This document shows, in pieces, positions 1 through 7,906 of a stretch of DNA of 64,000 bases (within the stretch, counting starts at the first letter, position 1; the number at the start of each line of letters is the position of its first letter). The position numbers and the translations under genes were made by a program. The notes under the pieces were generated by a model. It was given only the letters and a program-made list of their open reading frames with translations. It made no database searches and was not told where the DNA came from. Source of the stretch: Stigmatella aurantiaca DW4/3-1 (GTDB taxonomy: Bacteria; Myxococcota; Myxococcia; Myxococcales; Myxococcaceae); NCBI RefSeq assembly GCF_000165485.1, contig NC_014623.1, forward strand, positions 4,545,501 through 4,609,500. The letters are read 5' to 3'.

Positions 1-577
1 CCGCGCAGCCGTTGAGCGGTCCCGTGACGATCGTCGACGGTGCGCCGGGGGCCGGGTGCTGGGGCACTCCGTTGATGCCCGCGAAGCGTCCACTCCCCTC
101 TGGGACATAGGGCAGGTAGTGCGCCTGGACACCCTGGCCCCCCGCGGGGCTGAAGGTCAGGTTCGCATTGCCGCCCGGCCGCTGGTGGGCGTTGACCGTG
201 ACGGTGGACTGAGAAGCGGGCACGAAGGGCGCGGTGTTCGTGGGCTTGGGCAGGCCCGGCGGCGGGTTCGCGTTGTAGGCGTTGAGGAGGTTGTTCGCCG
301 AGAACCCCATGGGATTCTTGCCGAAGTCCGACGTGACGTCCTTGCCTCCCGGCATCTTCGGAGACTGCACGGCCTGCTGGGTCTGGCTCGTGCCGAACAG
401 CCCTCGGGAGGAGGGGGGGGACCGGGGGGAGGCCGTCTCGAAGCCATCCCGAGGCGGGGCCGGCCGGGAGGGGGGGGCCGGGGGTGGGGACGCCGGCGTG
501 TTGGGCCGCGGAGCATCATTCCGCAGTCCGCGAGAGGGATTGAAATTGCCGAGACCACCGACGTTGAAACGCTTCAT
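1..577 (-). CDS. Pro-rich protein of unknown function, 5' part only
   Basis: An open frame reads leftward from an ATG at 577 and leaves the window without a stop, so only the first 192 codons are seen. The opening MKRFNVGGLGNF leads into about 60 residues rich in Pro, Ser and Arg with a DGFE motif near residue 45, then a mixed segment with many Asn, Pro and Gly. No signal peptide or membrane segment is visible. The frame stays intact through several long C runs where a random frame would break, and its third positions are GC-rich, which supports real coding. Disordered, Pro-rich N-termini with a DGFE-like motif are common in large myxobacterial proteins of unknown role. The missing C-terminal part probably carries the function. 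Confidence 0.6.
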   Translation of the reverse strand, partial: MKRFNVGGLGNFNPSRGLRNDAPRPNTPASPPPAPPSRPAPPRDGFETASPRSPPSSRGLFGTSQTQQAVQSPKMPGGKDVTSDFGKNPMGFSANNLLNAYNANPPPGLPKPTNTAPFVPASQSTVTVNAHQRPGGNANLTFSPAGGQGVQAHYLPYVPEGSGRFAGINGVPQHPAPGAPSTIVTGPLNGCA

Positions 578-708
578 GGGATTGGCTCGCGTTTGAAGAG
601 GAGAGGACGTTGCCGCTTCCTTATTCACCTCTCATGCCAACAGCGGAACGCCGTGATTCCAAGGGGTTGGAGGCCCTCCACGGGCTGCCACTGGGTGACT
701 GCGGTCAT

Positions 709-733
709 CCCCTGGTGACGACCGTCACCGGGG
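709..733. promoter_or_regulatory. Inverted repeat between divergent genes
   Basis: CCCC-T-GGTGAC, a four-base loop and GTCACC-GGGG form a 10-bp stem with one bulged T. It lies between the leftward gene at 577 and sppA, about 94 bases before the sppA start. It could be an operator or a leader hairpin. No clear -35/-10 pair was found beside it. Confidence 0.3.
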
Positions 734-826
734 GAGCCGTGTTGAGTGCGTGGCATGGAGACGTTCGGCCTCCCTCCCCGCCCGTCCGCGAATGGCATGC
801 TCAGCGCTCGATTCCGGGAGACGCCG

Positions 827-2605
827 ATGAAGGACTTTCTCAAGACGTTCTTTGCCTGCCTGATCGCTCTGGGCATCTTCGTCGCCGGTGCCTTCGTCGT
901 GCTGCTGGGCTTCGTCGCCCTCGCGGGCGCTGCCAAGCCCTCCGTGCCCTCCAAGGCCGTGCTGGTCATGGATCTGGACATGAACCTGCTCGACCACACC
1001 AACAAGGCTGGACCGAGCGAGATCCTCCAGAGCGCTCTCCAGGGAGAGAAGACCCGCGTCGTCGCCCTGGCCACCGCCGTGGCGGCCGTGGACAAGGCCG
1101 CCGAGGACGAGCGCATCGTGGGCCTCTTCCTCATCGGCAACATCACCCCCGTGGGCTACGGTTCGGGCCCTGCCGCTCTGCGGGAGCTGCGCGCCGCGAT
1201 CCTGCGTTTCAAGGCCAAGAAGCCCGTGCTGGCCTACAACGTGGATTGGGGCAAGCATGACTACTACCTCGCCTCCGCGGCCTCGACGCTGGTGGTGAAC
1301 CCCGCGGGCCACCTCGAGGTGAGTGGCCTCGTGTCGGAGCCGGTGTTCTTCGCCGACGCTTTCCAGAAGTACGGCATCGAGGTGCAGGTCACCCGGGTCG
1401 GCAGATACAAGTCCGCCGTCGAGCCCTTCATCCTCAACCGCATGAGCGATCCCAGCCGGGAGCAAATGCAGAAGCTGCTGGATGATCTGTGGGCCGAGTG
1501 GAAGGCCAATGTCGGCGTCGACCGGAAGCAGCCTCCCGAGGCCATCCAGGCCGTCGCGGACGAGAAGGGCATCCTGGAGCCCGAGGAGGCCCTTGCCGCA
1601 GGGCTCGTCGATCGCGTCGCGGCCTTTGACGAGATCCTCGAGGAGCTGAAGACCCTGGCAGGCACCGACGACAAGGAGAAGACCTTCCGCCAGATCTCAT
1701 TGGACACCTACGCCGACCTCGAGGTCCGCTCGAAGGAAGGCAAGAACCGCATCGCCGTGGTGTACGCCGAGGGAGAGATCGTCAACGGCGAAGGACGCCC
1801 CAGCCAGACAGGCGGCGATCGCATCAGCCGCGAGCTGCGCAAGCTGCGCCTGGACGAGGACGTGAAGGCCGTGGTTCTGCGCGTCAACAGCCCTGGAGGC
1901 AGCGCCAGCGCTTCGGACCTCATCCAGCGGGAGGTCATCGTCACCCGGAAGGTGAAGCCGGTGGTCATCTCCATGGGCAGCTACGCCGCCTCGGGGGGCT
2001 ACTGGATCAGCACCTATGGAGACCGGATCTTCGCCCAGCCCACCACGATTACAGGCTCCATCGGCGTCTTCGGCATGCTGCCCAACGTCCAGAAGCTGGC
2101 GAACACGCACGGCATCACCTTCGACAGCGTGCAGACCGCGAAGATGGCCAACCCCGCGACCTTGGCCCGGCCAAAGACCGAGGCGGAGCTGGCCCGCATC
2201 CAGCACATGGTGGATCGCATCTATGAGCAGTTTCTGAGCAAGGTGGCCGAGGGCCGAAAGCTGCCCCGGGAGAGAGTCCACGAGATCGCCCAAGGCCGCG
2301 TGTGGTCCGGTGAGGAGGCCCGCAAGTTGGGGCTCGTGGACGAGGTGGGCGGCCTGCAGGATGCAGTGAAGTTCGCGGCCGAGCAGGCAGGTGTGGGCAA
2401 TGACTACTGGATGGACCTTCCCGACGCCCCCAAGCCCTTGCTCCAGCAGCTGATGGAGTCGATGGACGACAAGCCCAAGCCCAAGGCCCACTCCGCGGTA
2501 GCTCCCCTGTGGTCGGACATGCAGCGGCAGTTGGAGGCGCTGCGTTCGCTCGATGATCCGGCTGGAATCTACGCGCGCATGCCGCTCGAGGTGACCGTGC
2601 ACTGA
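827..2605 (+). CDS. sppA: Signal peptide peptidase SppA, 67K type
   Basis: A membrane-bound serine protease of family S49 that degrades signal peptides left after secretion. The 592-residue length fits the long form with two tandem S49 domains. An N-terminal membrane anchor (about residues 3-35) is followed by the first domain, which holds the probable general-base Lys195 in a YKSAVEPF motif. The C-terminal domain carries the nucleophile Ser389 in SYAASGGYW, preceded by NSPGGS. The frame is open back to 746, but ATG 827 is chosen because GGGAG sits 6 bases upstream and the hydrophobic anchor then starts at once. It is transcribed alone or with the DUF2721 gene 128 bases downstream. Confidence 0.93.
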   Translation: MKDFLKTFFACLIALGIFVAGAFVVLLGFVALAGAAKPSVPSKAVLVMDLDMNLLDHTNKAGPSEILQSALQGEKTRVVALATAVAAVDKAAEDERIVGLFLIGNITPVGYGSGPAALRELRAAILRFKAKKPVLAYNVDWGKHDYYLASAASTLVVNPAGHLEVSGLVSEPVFFADAFQKYGIEVQVTRVGRYKSAVEPFILNRMSDPSREQMQKLLDDLWAEWKANVGVDRKQPPEAIQAVADEKGILEPEEALAAGLVDRVAAFDEILEELKTLAGTDDKEKTFRQISLDTYADLEVRSKEGKNRIAVVYAEGEIVNGEGRPSQTGGDRISRELRKLRLDEDVKAVVLRVNSPGGSASASDLIQREVIVTRKVKPVVISMGSYAASGGYWISTYGDRIFAQPTTITGSIGVFGMLPNVQKLANTHGITFDSVQTAKMANPATLARPKTEAELARIQHMVDRIYEQFLSKVAEGRKLPRERVHEIAQGRVWSGEEARKLGLVDEVGGLQDAVKFAAEQAGVGNDYWMDLPDAPKPLLQQLMESMDDKPKPKAHSAVAPLWSDMQRQLEALRSLDDPAGIYARMPLEVTVH

Positions 2606-2733
2606 GCGCGGGGGGGAGCGGTGTGCTCTTGGCACGGTGCAGAAGACGTATTGGCCCGGGTTCAGCTCAGGGGAGAGGCTGCGCAGCAGCGCATGCAGTG
2701 AGGTCTCGCCGGTCATGGCGGTACCATGCCGGG

Positions 2734-3156
2734 ATGGAACTGACGCTCACTACTCCTGGACTGCTCTTTCCGACCGTGTCGTTGTTGCTGCTCGCCTATA
2801 CCAACCGGTTCCTGGCCCTCGCCGCGCTGAGCCGGAGCATGCATGCCCAGTACAAGGCCAATCCCGATCCCTTGCTGCTTCCCCAGATCGACAACCTGCG
2901 GGTCCGCGTCCGGCTGATCCGCGACATGCAGTTTCTGGGGGTCTCCAGTTTGTTTTTGTGCGTGGTGTGCATGCTGCTGCTCTTCGCGGGAATGAGCAGG
3001 GCAGGGGAGTTTGTGTTCGTGGGATGCTTGCTGTTGTTGCTGGCATCCCTGGCGCTGTCCATCTGGGAGATCCAGATCTCCATCCGGGCCCTTCAAATTC
3101 AATTGGGAGATCTGAAGGCCGAGCCGCTTAGAGCGCCTAACAAAAGTCAGGATTGA
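2734..3156 (+). CDS. DUF2721-like membrane protein with an IS-derived C-terminus
   Basis: A 140-residue membrane protein resembling the DUF2721 family. An N-terminal hydrophobic segment (residues 5-30) is followed by a charged stretch and two hydrophobic helices (about 66-88 and 93-112). The function is unknown. The start at 2734 places the first hydrophobic segment at the N-terminus; upstream codons in this frame are Arg-rich and not protein-like. The inverted repeat of an IS5-type remnant begins at 3127-3129, so the last eight residues (from Arg133) and the stop codon come from the IS end. The native C-terminus has therefore been replaced. The hydrophobic core is intact, so the protein may still work. 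Confidence 0.7.
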   Translation: MELTLTTPGLLFPTVSLLLLAYTNRFLALAALSRSMHAQYKANPDPLLLPQIDNLRVRVRLIRDMQFLGVSSLFLCVVCMLLLFAGMSRAGEFVFVGCLLLLLASLALSIWEIQISIRALQIQLGDLKAEPLRAPNKSQD

Positions 3157-3735
3157 GGCTCCGGAAGAGTATCAGGCAGCAGCCCAGAACAAGGAGGCCG
3201 AAGTGGACATCGTCGCGCCGCTCATCGCGCACGCGCAGACGCCTCTGCCGGTGAAGCCACGAGTGGGTCCGCTCCACCACCCATCGGTGCTGGCCCAGCC
3301 GTTGCTTCGGCTCGATGCCGGGCCGTGCGATGCGTGGAGTGATGCCGCGCCGACGCAGGCCGCGACGGTTCTTGCGCGACGCGTACGCCTTGTCGGCATG
3401 CAGCTTGTCGGGCCGGTGACGGGGAGGACCGTGCGGCTGCCTCACTTCGGGCACAGCCTCCAGCAGAGGGAACAGCTCGTGGCGGAAGCTCTCTTCTGTC
3501 GACGGGAAGATGATGCTGACTGCCCGCCTTCTCGTTGAATGGCCTCCAACGCGGCTCGTTCATCACCCCCGGGACGGCAGGGCATTTTCTTCTTCTTGGG
3601 AGGCGGAAGCAGCGGTGCGACTCGCTCCCACAGCGCGTCCGGTACGAGATCGCGAACCCTGAAGCCCAAGTGCTCATGGGGCCTGGTTTCCGTCCACCCT
3701 CCCTTTCAAACCTGACTTTTGTTAGGCGCTCTAAG
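3127..3735 (-). mobile_element. Decayed IS5-family element (IS427-like)
   Basis: Perfect 25-bp inverted repeats at 3127-3151 and 3711-3735 (outer part CTTAGAGCGCCTAACAAAAG) bound about 609 bp. Flanking TA dinucleotides at 3129-3130 and 3732-3733 are compatible with a 2-bp TA target duplication, as in the IS427 group. The transposase inside is on the minus strand, frameshifted and internally deleted. Complete relatives are roughly 830 bp, so about 200 bp seem lost. The element separates the DUF2721 gene from the zinc-ribbon gene and supplies the former's stop codon. Intact ends mean it could still be mobilised in trans. Confidence 0.85.
3137..3669 (-). pseudogene. IS5-family transposase, truncated and frameshifted
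   Basis: Reading from 3669, the N-terminal part contains LWERVAPLLPPPKKKK and DERAALEAI, typical of the DUF4096 opening of IS5/IS427 transposases. The frame then breaks. A GSQHHLPVDR fragment, normally the start of the second half, is in one frame, FRHELFPLLEAVPEV in another, and the C-terminal part (RPDKLHADKAYA, GITPRIARPGIE, HRWVVERTHSWL) follows to the stop at 3137. The segment between DERAALEAI and GSQHH, which should hold the WEDLP region and a catalytic Asp, is absent. No functional enzyme can be made. Confidence 0.8.
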
Positions 3736-3764
3736 GCCGTGATGCGCCGTGTACTCCTCCGGAC

Positions 3765-4421
3765 TCAGTCGTTGACGTGTGAGAAAAGCCAGCCCAATGC
3801 GCGGGAGATCGGATCCGTCGGCTTGGAGGGACTGTTGCGATCAGTTGTGGGCATCGGGCTGGAACTGATCCGCGCCAGCTCGGCGTCGTACGGAGAGGCC
3901 TCCGTGGGGGCGCAGCTTCCGCAATAGAGCTTCCCGCCGGAGGTGAAGGCGTGCTCGATCTGGAGCGTCCGCTGGCACGAAGCACACCGTGGCTTGGCCT
4001 TCTTCTGGGGAGGGGCGGTGGGTTCAGGGGCGGTGAACGGCTCGTCCCCCGCCCGTTCCAGCAGTTGCTCCAACTCGCCGGGATCCAGTGCCATGCCGTG
4101 GCAGTGGACACAGACATCCACTTCCACCCCGCGGACGTGCGTCACCGCCAGCGGAGCGATGCCACACTTGGGGCAACTGGGCGCGTCCCGGCCACACTTC
4201 GGACACTGGGGCTCGGTGGTCAGGGGCGTGTCGCAATCCTTGCACTCCCCATGCTTGCCCCGGGCTTTCGCCAGAAGCGCGTTCGTGGCGGGGCCGCCCA
4301 TGACCGTCTCCAGCCCTTCGCCCTCGAACCAGAGCGCGGCGCACCGGCCACATTTCTCCCGGGGAAGCCCATGGGTGAACGTGGGCAGCAACGTCCCGTA
4401 GCAGAAGGGGCAGGCACTCAT
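3765..4421 (-). CDS. Zinc-ribbon protein with TFIIB-like zinc finger
   Basis: 218 residues with at least four CxxC-type zinc ribbons: CPFC and CGRC near the N-terminus, CKDC, CPKCGRDAPSCPKCG around residues 73-86, CVHC near 102, and CASC...CGSC near the C-terminus. The N-terminal CPFC...CGRCAALWFEGEGLE resembles the zf-TFIIB family, small zinc-binding domains of unclear role. No signal peptide or membrane helix is present, so it is probably cytoplasmic. It lies 24 bases downstream of the CheB-like gene on the same strand and is probably the last gene of the kinase/CheB operon. The IS remnant begins 29 bases past its stop codon. Confidence 0.7.
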   Translation of the reverse strand: MSACPFCYGTLLPTFTHGLPREKCGRCAALWFEGEGLETVMGGPATNALLAKARGKHGECKDCDTPLTTEPQCPKCGRDAPSCPKCGIAPLAVTHVRGVEVDVCVHCHGMALDPGELEQLLERAGDEPFTAPEPTAPPQKKAKPRCASCQRTLQIEHAFTSGGKLYCGSCAPTEASPYDAELARISSSPMPTTDRNSPSKPTDPISRALGWLFSHVND

Positions 4422-4445
4422 GGCGGCTGCTGACGGACAGGCGTG

Positions 4446-5483
4446 TCACATGCCAGGAGTGCTCGGCACGAGCTGCACGCCCTCCAGGGCGCGCAGCACC
4501 GTGGCCAGCGTCTCGGGAGACACCACCTGCTCGGTGGCCTTGTTCCGGAGCGCCGCCTCCGGCATCCCCGCGACCAGACACGTCTCCGGCTCCTGGGCGA
4601 ACGTCAGACCGCCCGCGCGGCGGATGGCCATCAGCCCCACCGCGCCCTCTTCGCCCATGCCGCTGAGCACCGCACCCGCCGCGTGCACGCCATAGGCGCG
4701 CGCCATCGAGGCCAGCAGCAAATCTCCCGAGGGGAACGTGCTGCCCGAAGCGCGCTCCACGACGAGCTCGCCCTGGGGCCCCACGCGCAGGTGGTGCCCA
4801 TCCGGCGGCAGGTACACGGTGCCGGCCCGGGGCTGCTCCGTGGCGCGGGCAATCTCCACCGGCAGCGGCGACAGCGAGGAGAGCCACCGGTGCAAGCCCA
4901 CGGTGAAGCCCGGGGTGATGTGCTGGGCGATGAAGAGCGGGAAGGGCAGGCTGCGCGGCAGCAGCCACAGCAGCGAGGCCAGCGCCGTGGGCCCACCGAT
5001 GGACGCCGTCAGGCCGAAGCCCGCCACGCGCGAGCCCGGCGGCAGCGCCGGCGCCGTGGATCGGCCCTCGTGGCGCTGGGTCACCAGCGGCACCTCGGCC
5101 AGCAGCCGGATGGCCGACAGCAGCCGGACACCGAAGCGCGCCACGTCCTCCGGGGCGCCTTGCGGCTTGGCGATGACCTCCAGGGCGCCCGCCTGAAGGG
5201 CCCGGAAGGACAGGTCCGTGTCCGGCGCGCCGGACACCATGAGGATGCGGCAGGGGGACTCGGACATGATGCGCTCGGTGGCGCCCAGCCCGTCCATGCC
5301 CGGCATCTGAACATCCAGGGTGATGACGTCCGGCTTCAGGGAGCGCGAGAGCGCCACGGCCTCCTCTCCGTCTCGGGCGGTGCCCACCACGCTCACGTCC
5401 GGCTGCGCGGACAGCAGCCGCGTGAGCACCTGGAGCATCGTGGGCGAATCATCGGTGAGGAGGACTTGAATGGGCTTACTCAT
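4446..5483 (-). CDS. cheB: CheB-type protein-glutamate methylesterase response regulator
   Basis: 345 residues in the normal CheB order: receiver (1-122) with acidic Asp11/Asp12, phosphoacceptor Asp57 in VITLDVQMPGMDG and Lys107; then a linker and the methylesterase domain (about 155-338). In chemotaxis CheB demethylates receptor glutamates. The catalytic Ser161 (TASIGG) and His188 (AQHITPG) are present. The position of the catalytic Asp, normally NDG or DDG, is Glu279 in GMGEEGAVG, a conservative but unusual change. It sits downstream of a hybrid membrane/GAF histidine kinase and no cheR, cheA or receptor gene is near. It may act in a non-classical pathway with that kinase. Confidence 0.88.
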   Translation of the reverse strand: MSKPIQVLLTDDSPTMLQVLTRLLSAQPDVSVVGTARDGEEAVALSRSLKPDVITLDVQMPGMDGLGATERIMSESPCRILMVSGAPDTDLSFRALQAGALEVIAKPQGAPEDVARFGVRLLSAIRLLAEVPLVTQRHEGRSTAPALPPGSRVAGFGLTASIGGPTALASLLWLLPRSLPFPLFIAQHITPGFTVGLHRWLSSLSPLPVEIARATEQPRAGTVYLPPDGHHLRVGPQGELVVERASGSTFPSGDLLLASMARAYGVHAAGAVLSGMGEEGAVGLMAIRRAGGLTFAQEPETCLVAGMPEAALRNKATEQVVSPETLATVLRALEGVQLVPSTPGM

Positions 5484-5551
5484 GAAGGATCTCCAGGCTT
5501 GGGGCCGTTTCTACTCCACCGCGCGGTGCTCGCCTATGGCTCCGAGGGCCA

Positions 5552-7798
5552 TTACAGGGACTTGCTCTTCTTTTCCCGCTTTGACCGGCTCTCGGGGGCC
5601 TGGGGAAGGGGGCTTTCCCGGAGTGTCTCCCGGGGCACGTCCTTGGCGGAACGCGGCAAGGGCATGGGTGTCCACTCCGGAGCAGGAACCACCTCGGCGG
5701 GAGGCTGCTCGGAGGGAAGGGCCGGAAACCGGACGATGAAGATGCACCCCTCGCCGGGTTTGCTCTGCACCGAGATGCTCCCGCCGTGATTCTTGACAAT
5801 GCGCTGGCAGATGGCCAGCCCCAGGCCGGTGCCCTTCTCCTTGGTGGTGAAAAAGGGAACGAAGATGTGTTGCTGCTGTTCGGCGGGGATGCCCGGCCCG
5901 GTGTCGAAGACGTGCACCTCGACGGATTCGGCCACGTTGCTGCGGAAGTCGCCGAAGCGGTCCGGCTTCAGCGTGCGCACGGTGATGCGCCCCGCCGAGG
6001 GGCCGATGGCCTGCACCGCGTTCTGCACCAGGTTGATGAGCACCTGCTTGAGCTGCTCCGCGTCCCCGTCCACCTTGGGCACCGTGAGATCCAACTCCAC
6101 CGCGAGGTTCATCTCCTTGGGCACGTCGTTCTGGATGAGACGCATGGTGCGCGTCACCACTTCGTTCAGATCCGTGGGCCCGAAGTTCTGCTTGAGCGGG
6201 CGGGCGTAGTCGAGGAAGGCGGTGACGACGCCGTTGAGCCGGTTGACCTCCTCGACGATGACGCCCAGGAACTCCCCATCCTCGCCCGGGAGCCGCCGGG
6301 GATCCAGGCACTGCGCCGCGCCCTTGATGGCGCCCAGCGGGTTGCGGATTTCATGGGCCAGGCCCGCCGCCATCTCGCCCAGGGCGGCCAGACGGTCGCG
6401 CTCGCGGATCTTCTCGTACAGCTTCGAGTTCTCCAGCACGGTGGCCAGGCGCTCGGCCACCTTCAGGATGAGGGCGATCTCGTCGGAGGCGTAGGCTTCC
6501 GGCACGCGCTCGTCCCAGAGGTTCAAAAAGCCGATGACCCGGTCATTGCCCAGCAGCGGCACGGTGATGCCCGCCTGCATCTTCACCAGCGCCGACCGGG
6601 TGTCGCCCAGCCGTTTGACTTCATCGCGGAAGCGCTTGCCCTCGGTGAGCTGGGCGCGGAGCGTCTTCATCCGGCTGTCCAGGTTCTCCAGCAGCACCGC
6701 CTTCTGGCCGGAGGCGACCATCAGCAGCAGGCCGCGCGCCGCGGCGGTGTCCAGGAACCCCTCCGGCGGGGGGCCCCGGGAGTCCAGCAACCGGTAGCCT
6801 GGCCGGTCTTCGGCCATCAGGTAGATGGAGACGTGCGTGACGCGGCCCGTCTCGTGGATGGCGTCCAGCGCCATCCGCGTCACCTCGCCGATGTCGATGA
6901 CGGTGGCCATCCGCGCCTGGAGGGCTCCCAGCGCTTCGAGCAGCTCGAAGCGCTCGCGGAAGAGGATTCGCACCATCTGTGTGTCGACCTTGGCCCCCAG
7001 CGGCTCCAGCAGGATGATGATGACGAAGGTCGCCACCACCGTGTTGAACAGCAACTGGAGGATGTTCTCCTTGACCCACGAGGTGAGCACCGTGAAGACG
7101 GCCGCGAGCAGCACGGCCAGCACCGCCTGGGAGGCCAGCTTCCCCAGAAGCTCGTTCAGGTCCATCAGCCGCAGCCGCCGCAGTGTCTGGTACAGGAAGA
7201 CCAGGTAGAGCGTGGTGAACACTGCCCCCAGCGAGGGCAGGGGGATGTCGTAGTGGCCGCTCACCAGGTCCAGCAACGACAGGAGGATGGAGACCCCGGC
7301 GCCGATGGCCAGGTACGTCAGCCGCAGCCGCTCGATGCGCGACTGCTGGTTGCGGACCCGGAGAAACAGCAGGCTCACCGAGATGAGCAGGGCCCCCAGC
7401 ACCCACACGCTCAGGGTGAGCCGGGCCCAGGAGCGCTCCGCCAGCGGCGTCACCGCGACCGCCAGCCCCAGGACCGCTGACAGCAAGGAGAGCCGGCGGC
7501 CAGCCAGGTGGGTGCTTTTGCCCACACTCAGGAATTCCAGGAAGAAGCCCACGGCCGAGCCGGGCACCATCGACAGCAGCAAGAGCGAGGCGCCCACGGC
7601 AATGCGGGAAACCCAGGGAGACTCGGTGGGGGAAACGACGGTGTAGACGAAGGAGGCGAGGTAATACCCCGCCACGGTGAAGGCGAAGAGGGAATACAGC
7701 GTCATCGCCCGGGAGCGGCCGGACCTGAGCAGCATGGCCAGCCCCAGCGCCAGGCCGACGAGGGAGGCGAACAGGGCGTTCTGGGTGGGGATATCCAT
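5552..7798 (-). CDS. Membrane histidine kinase with GAF domain
   Basis: 748 residues. The N-terminal half has seven or eight hydrophobic segments (about 8-25, 33-55, 64-90, 102-120, 128-147, 159-180, 186-205, and a pair near 222-268). A GAF-like domain spans about 300-455. The HisKA dimerisation helix holds phospho-His482 in AHEIRNPLGAIKG. The HATPase_c domain has N (NLVQNAVQA), G1 (DTGPGIP), F and G2 (GTGLGLAI) boxes. The C-terminal 60 residues are Pro- and Arg-rich. The layout resembles 7TM-sensor kinases of the NtrB/PilS-like HisKA type. It is first in an operon with the CheB-like regulator (68-base gap), which is a likely partner. Confidence 0.9.
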   Translation of the reverse strand: MDIPTQNALFASLVGLALGLAMLLRSGRSRAMTLYSLFAFTVAGYYLASFVYTVVSPTESPWVSRIAVGASLLLLSMVPGSAVGFFLEFLSVGKSTHLAGRRLSLLSAVLGLAVAVTPLAERSWARLTLSVWVLGALLISVSLLFLRVRNQQSRIERLRLTYLAIGAGVSILLSLLDLVSGHYDIPLPSLGAVFTTLYLVFLYQTLRRLRLMDLNELLGKLASQAVLAVLLAAVFTVLTSWVKENILQLLFNTVVATFVIIILLEPLGAKVDTQMVRILFRERFELLEALGALQARMATVIDIGEVTRMALDAIHETGRVTHVSIYLMAEDRPGYRLLDSRGPPPEGFLDTAAARGLLLMVASGQKAVLLENLDSRMKTLRAQLTEGKRFRDEVKRLGDTRSALVKMQAGITVPLLGNDRVIGFLNLWDERVPEAYASDEIALILKVAERLATVLENSKLYEKIRERDRLAALGEMAAGLAHEIRNPLGAIKGAAQCLDPRRLPGEDGEFLGVIVEEVNRLNGVVTAFLDYARPLKQNFGPTDLNEVVTRTMRLIQNDVPKEMNLAVELDLTVPKVDGDAEQLKQVLINLVQNAVQAIGPSAGRITVRTLKPDRFGDFRSNVAESVEVHVFDTGPGIPAEQQQHIFVPFFTTKEKGTGLGLAICQRIVKNHGGSISVQSKPGEGCIFIVRFPALPSEQPPAEVVPAPEWTPMPLPRSAKDVPRETLRESPLPQAPESRSKREKKSKSL

Positions 7799-7860
7799 GG
7801 TCGGGCGAACAGTCTAACCTGTGTCCACCGCCGGAAATTTTTCGACTGTCCTCAGTTGTC

Positions 7861-7876
7861 CTCGGGCGTGCCCGAG
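7861..7876. promoter_or_regulatory. Perfect palindrome between divergent genes
   Basis: CTCGGGC-GT-GCCCGAG is a 7-bp inverted repeat around two bases, 31 bases before the transglycosylase start and 62 bases before the kinase start. It could be a protein-binding site serving either gene. GC-rich palindromes arise by chance at this base composition. Confidence 0.25.
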
Positions 7877-7906
7877 CGCATCCAACAGGGCCCACGGCCC
7901 CCCCGC

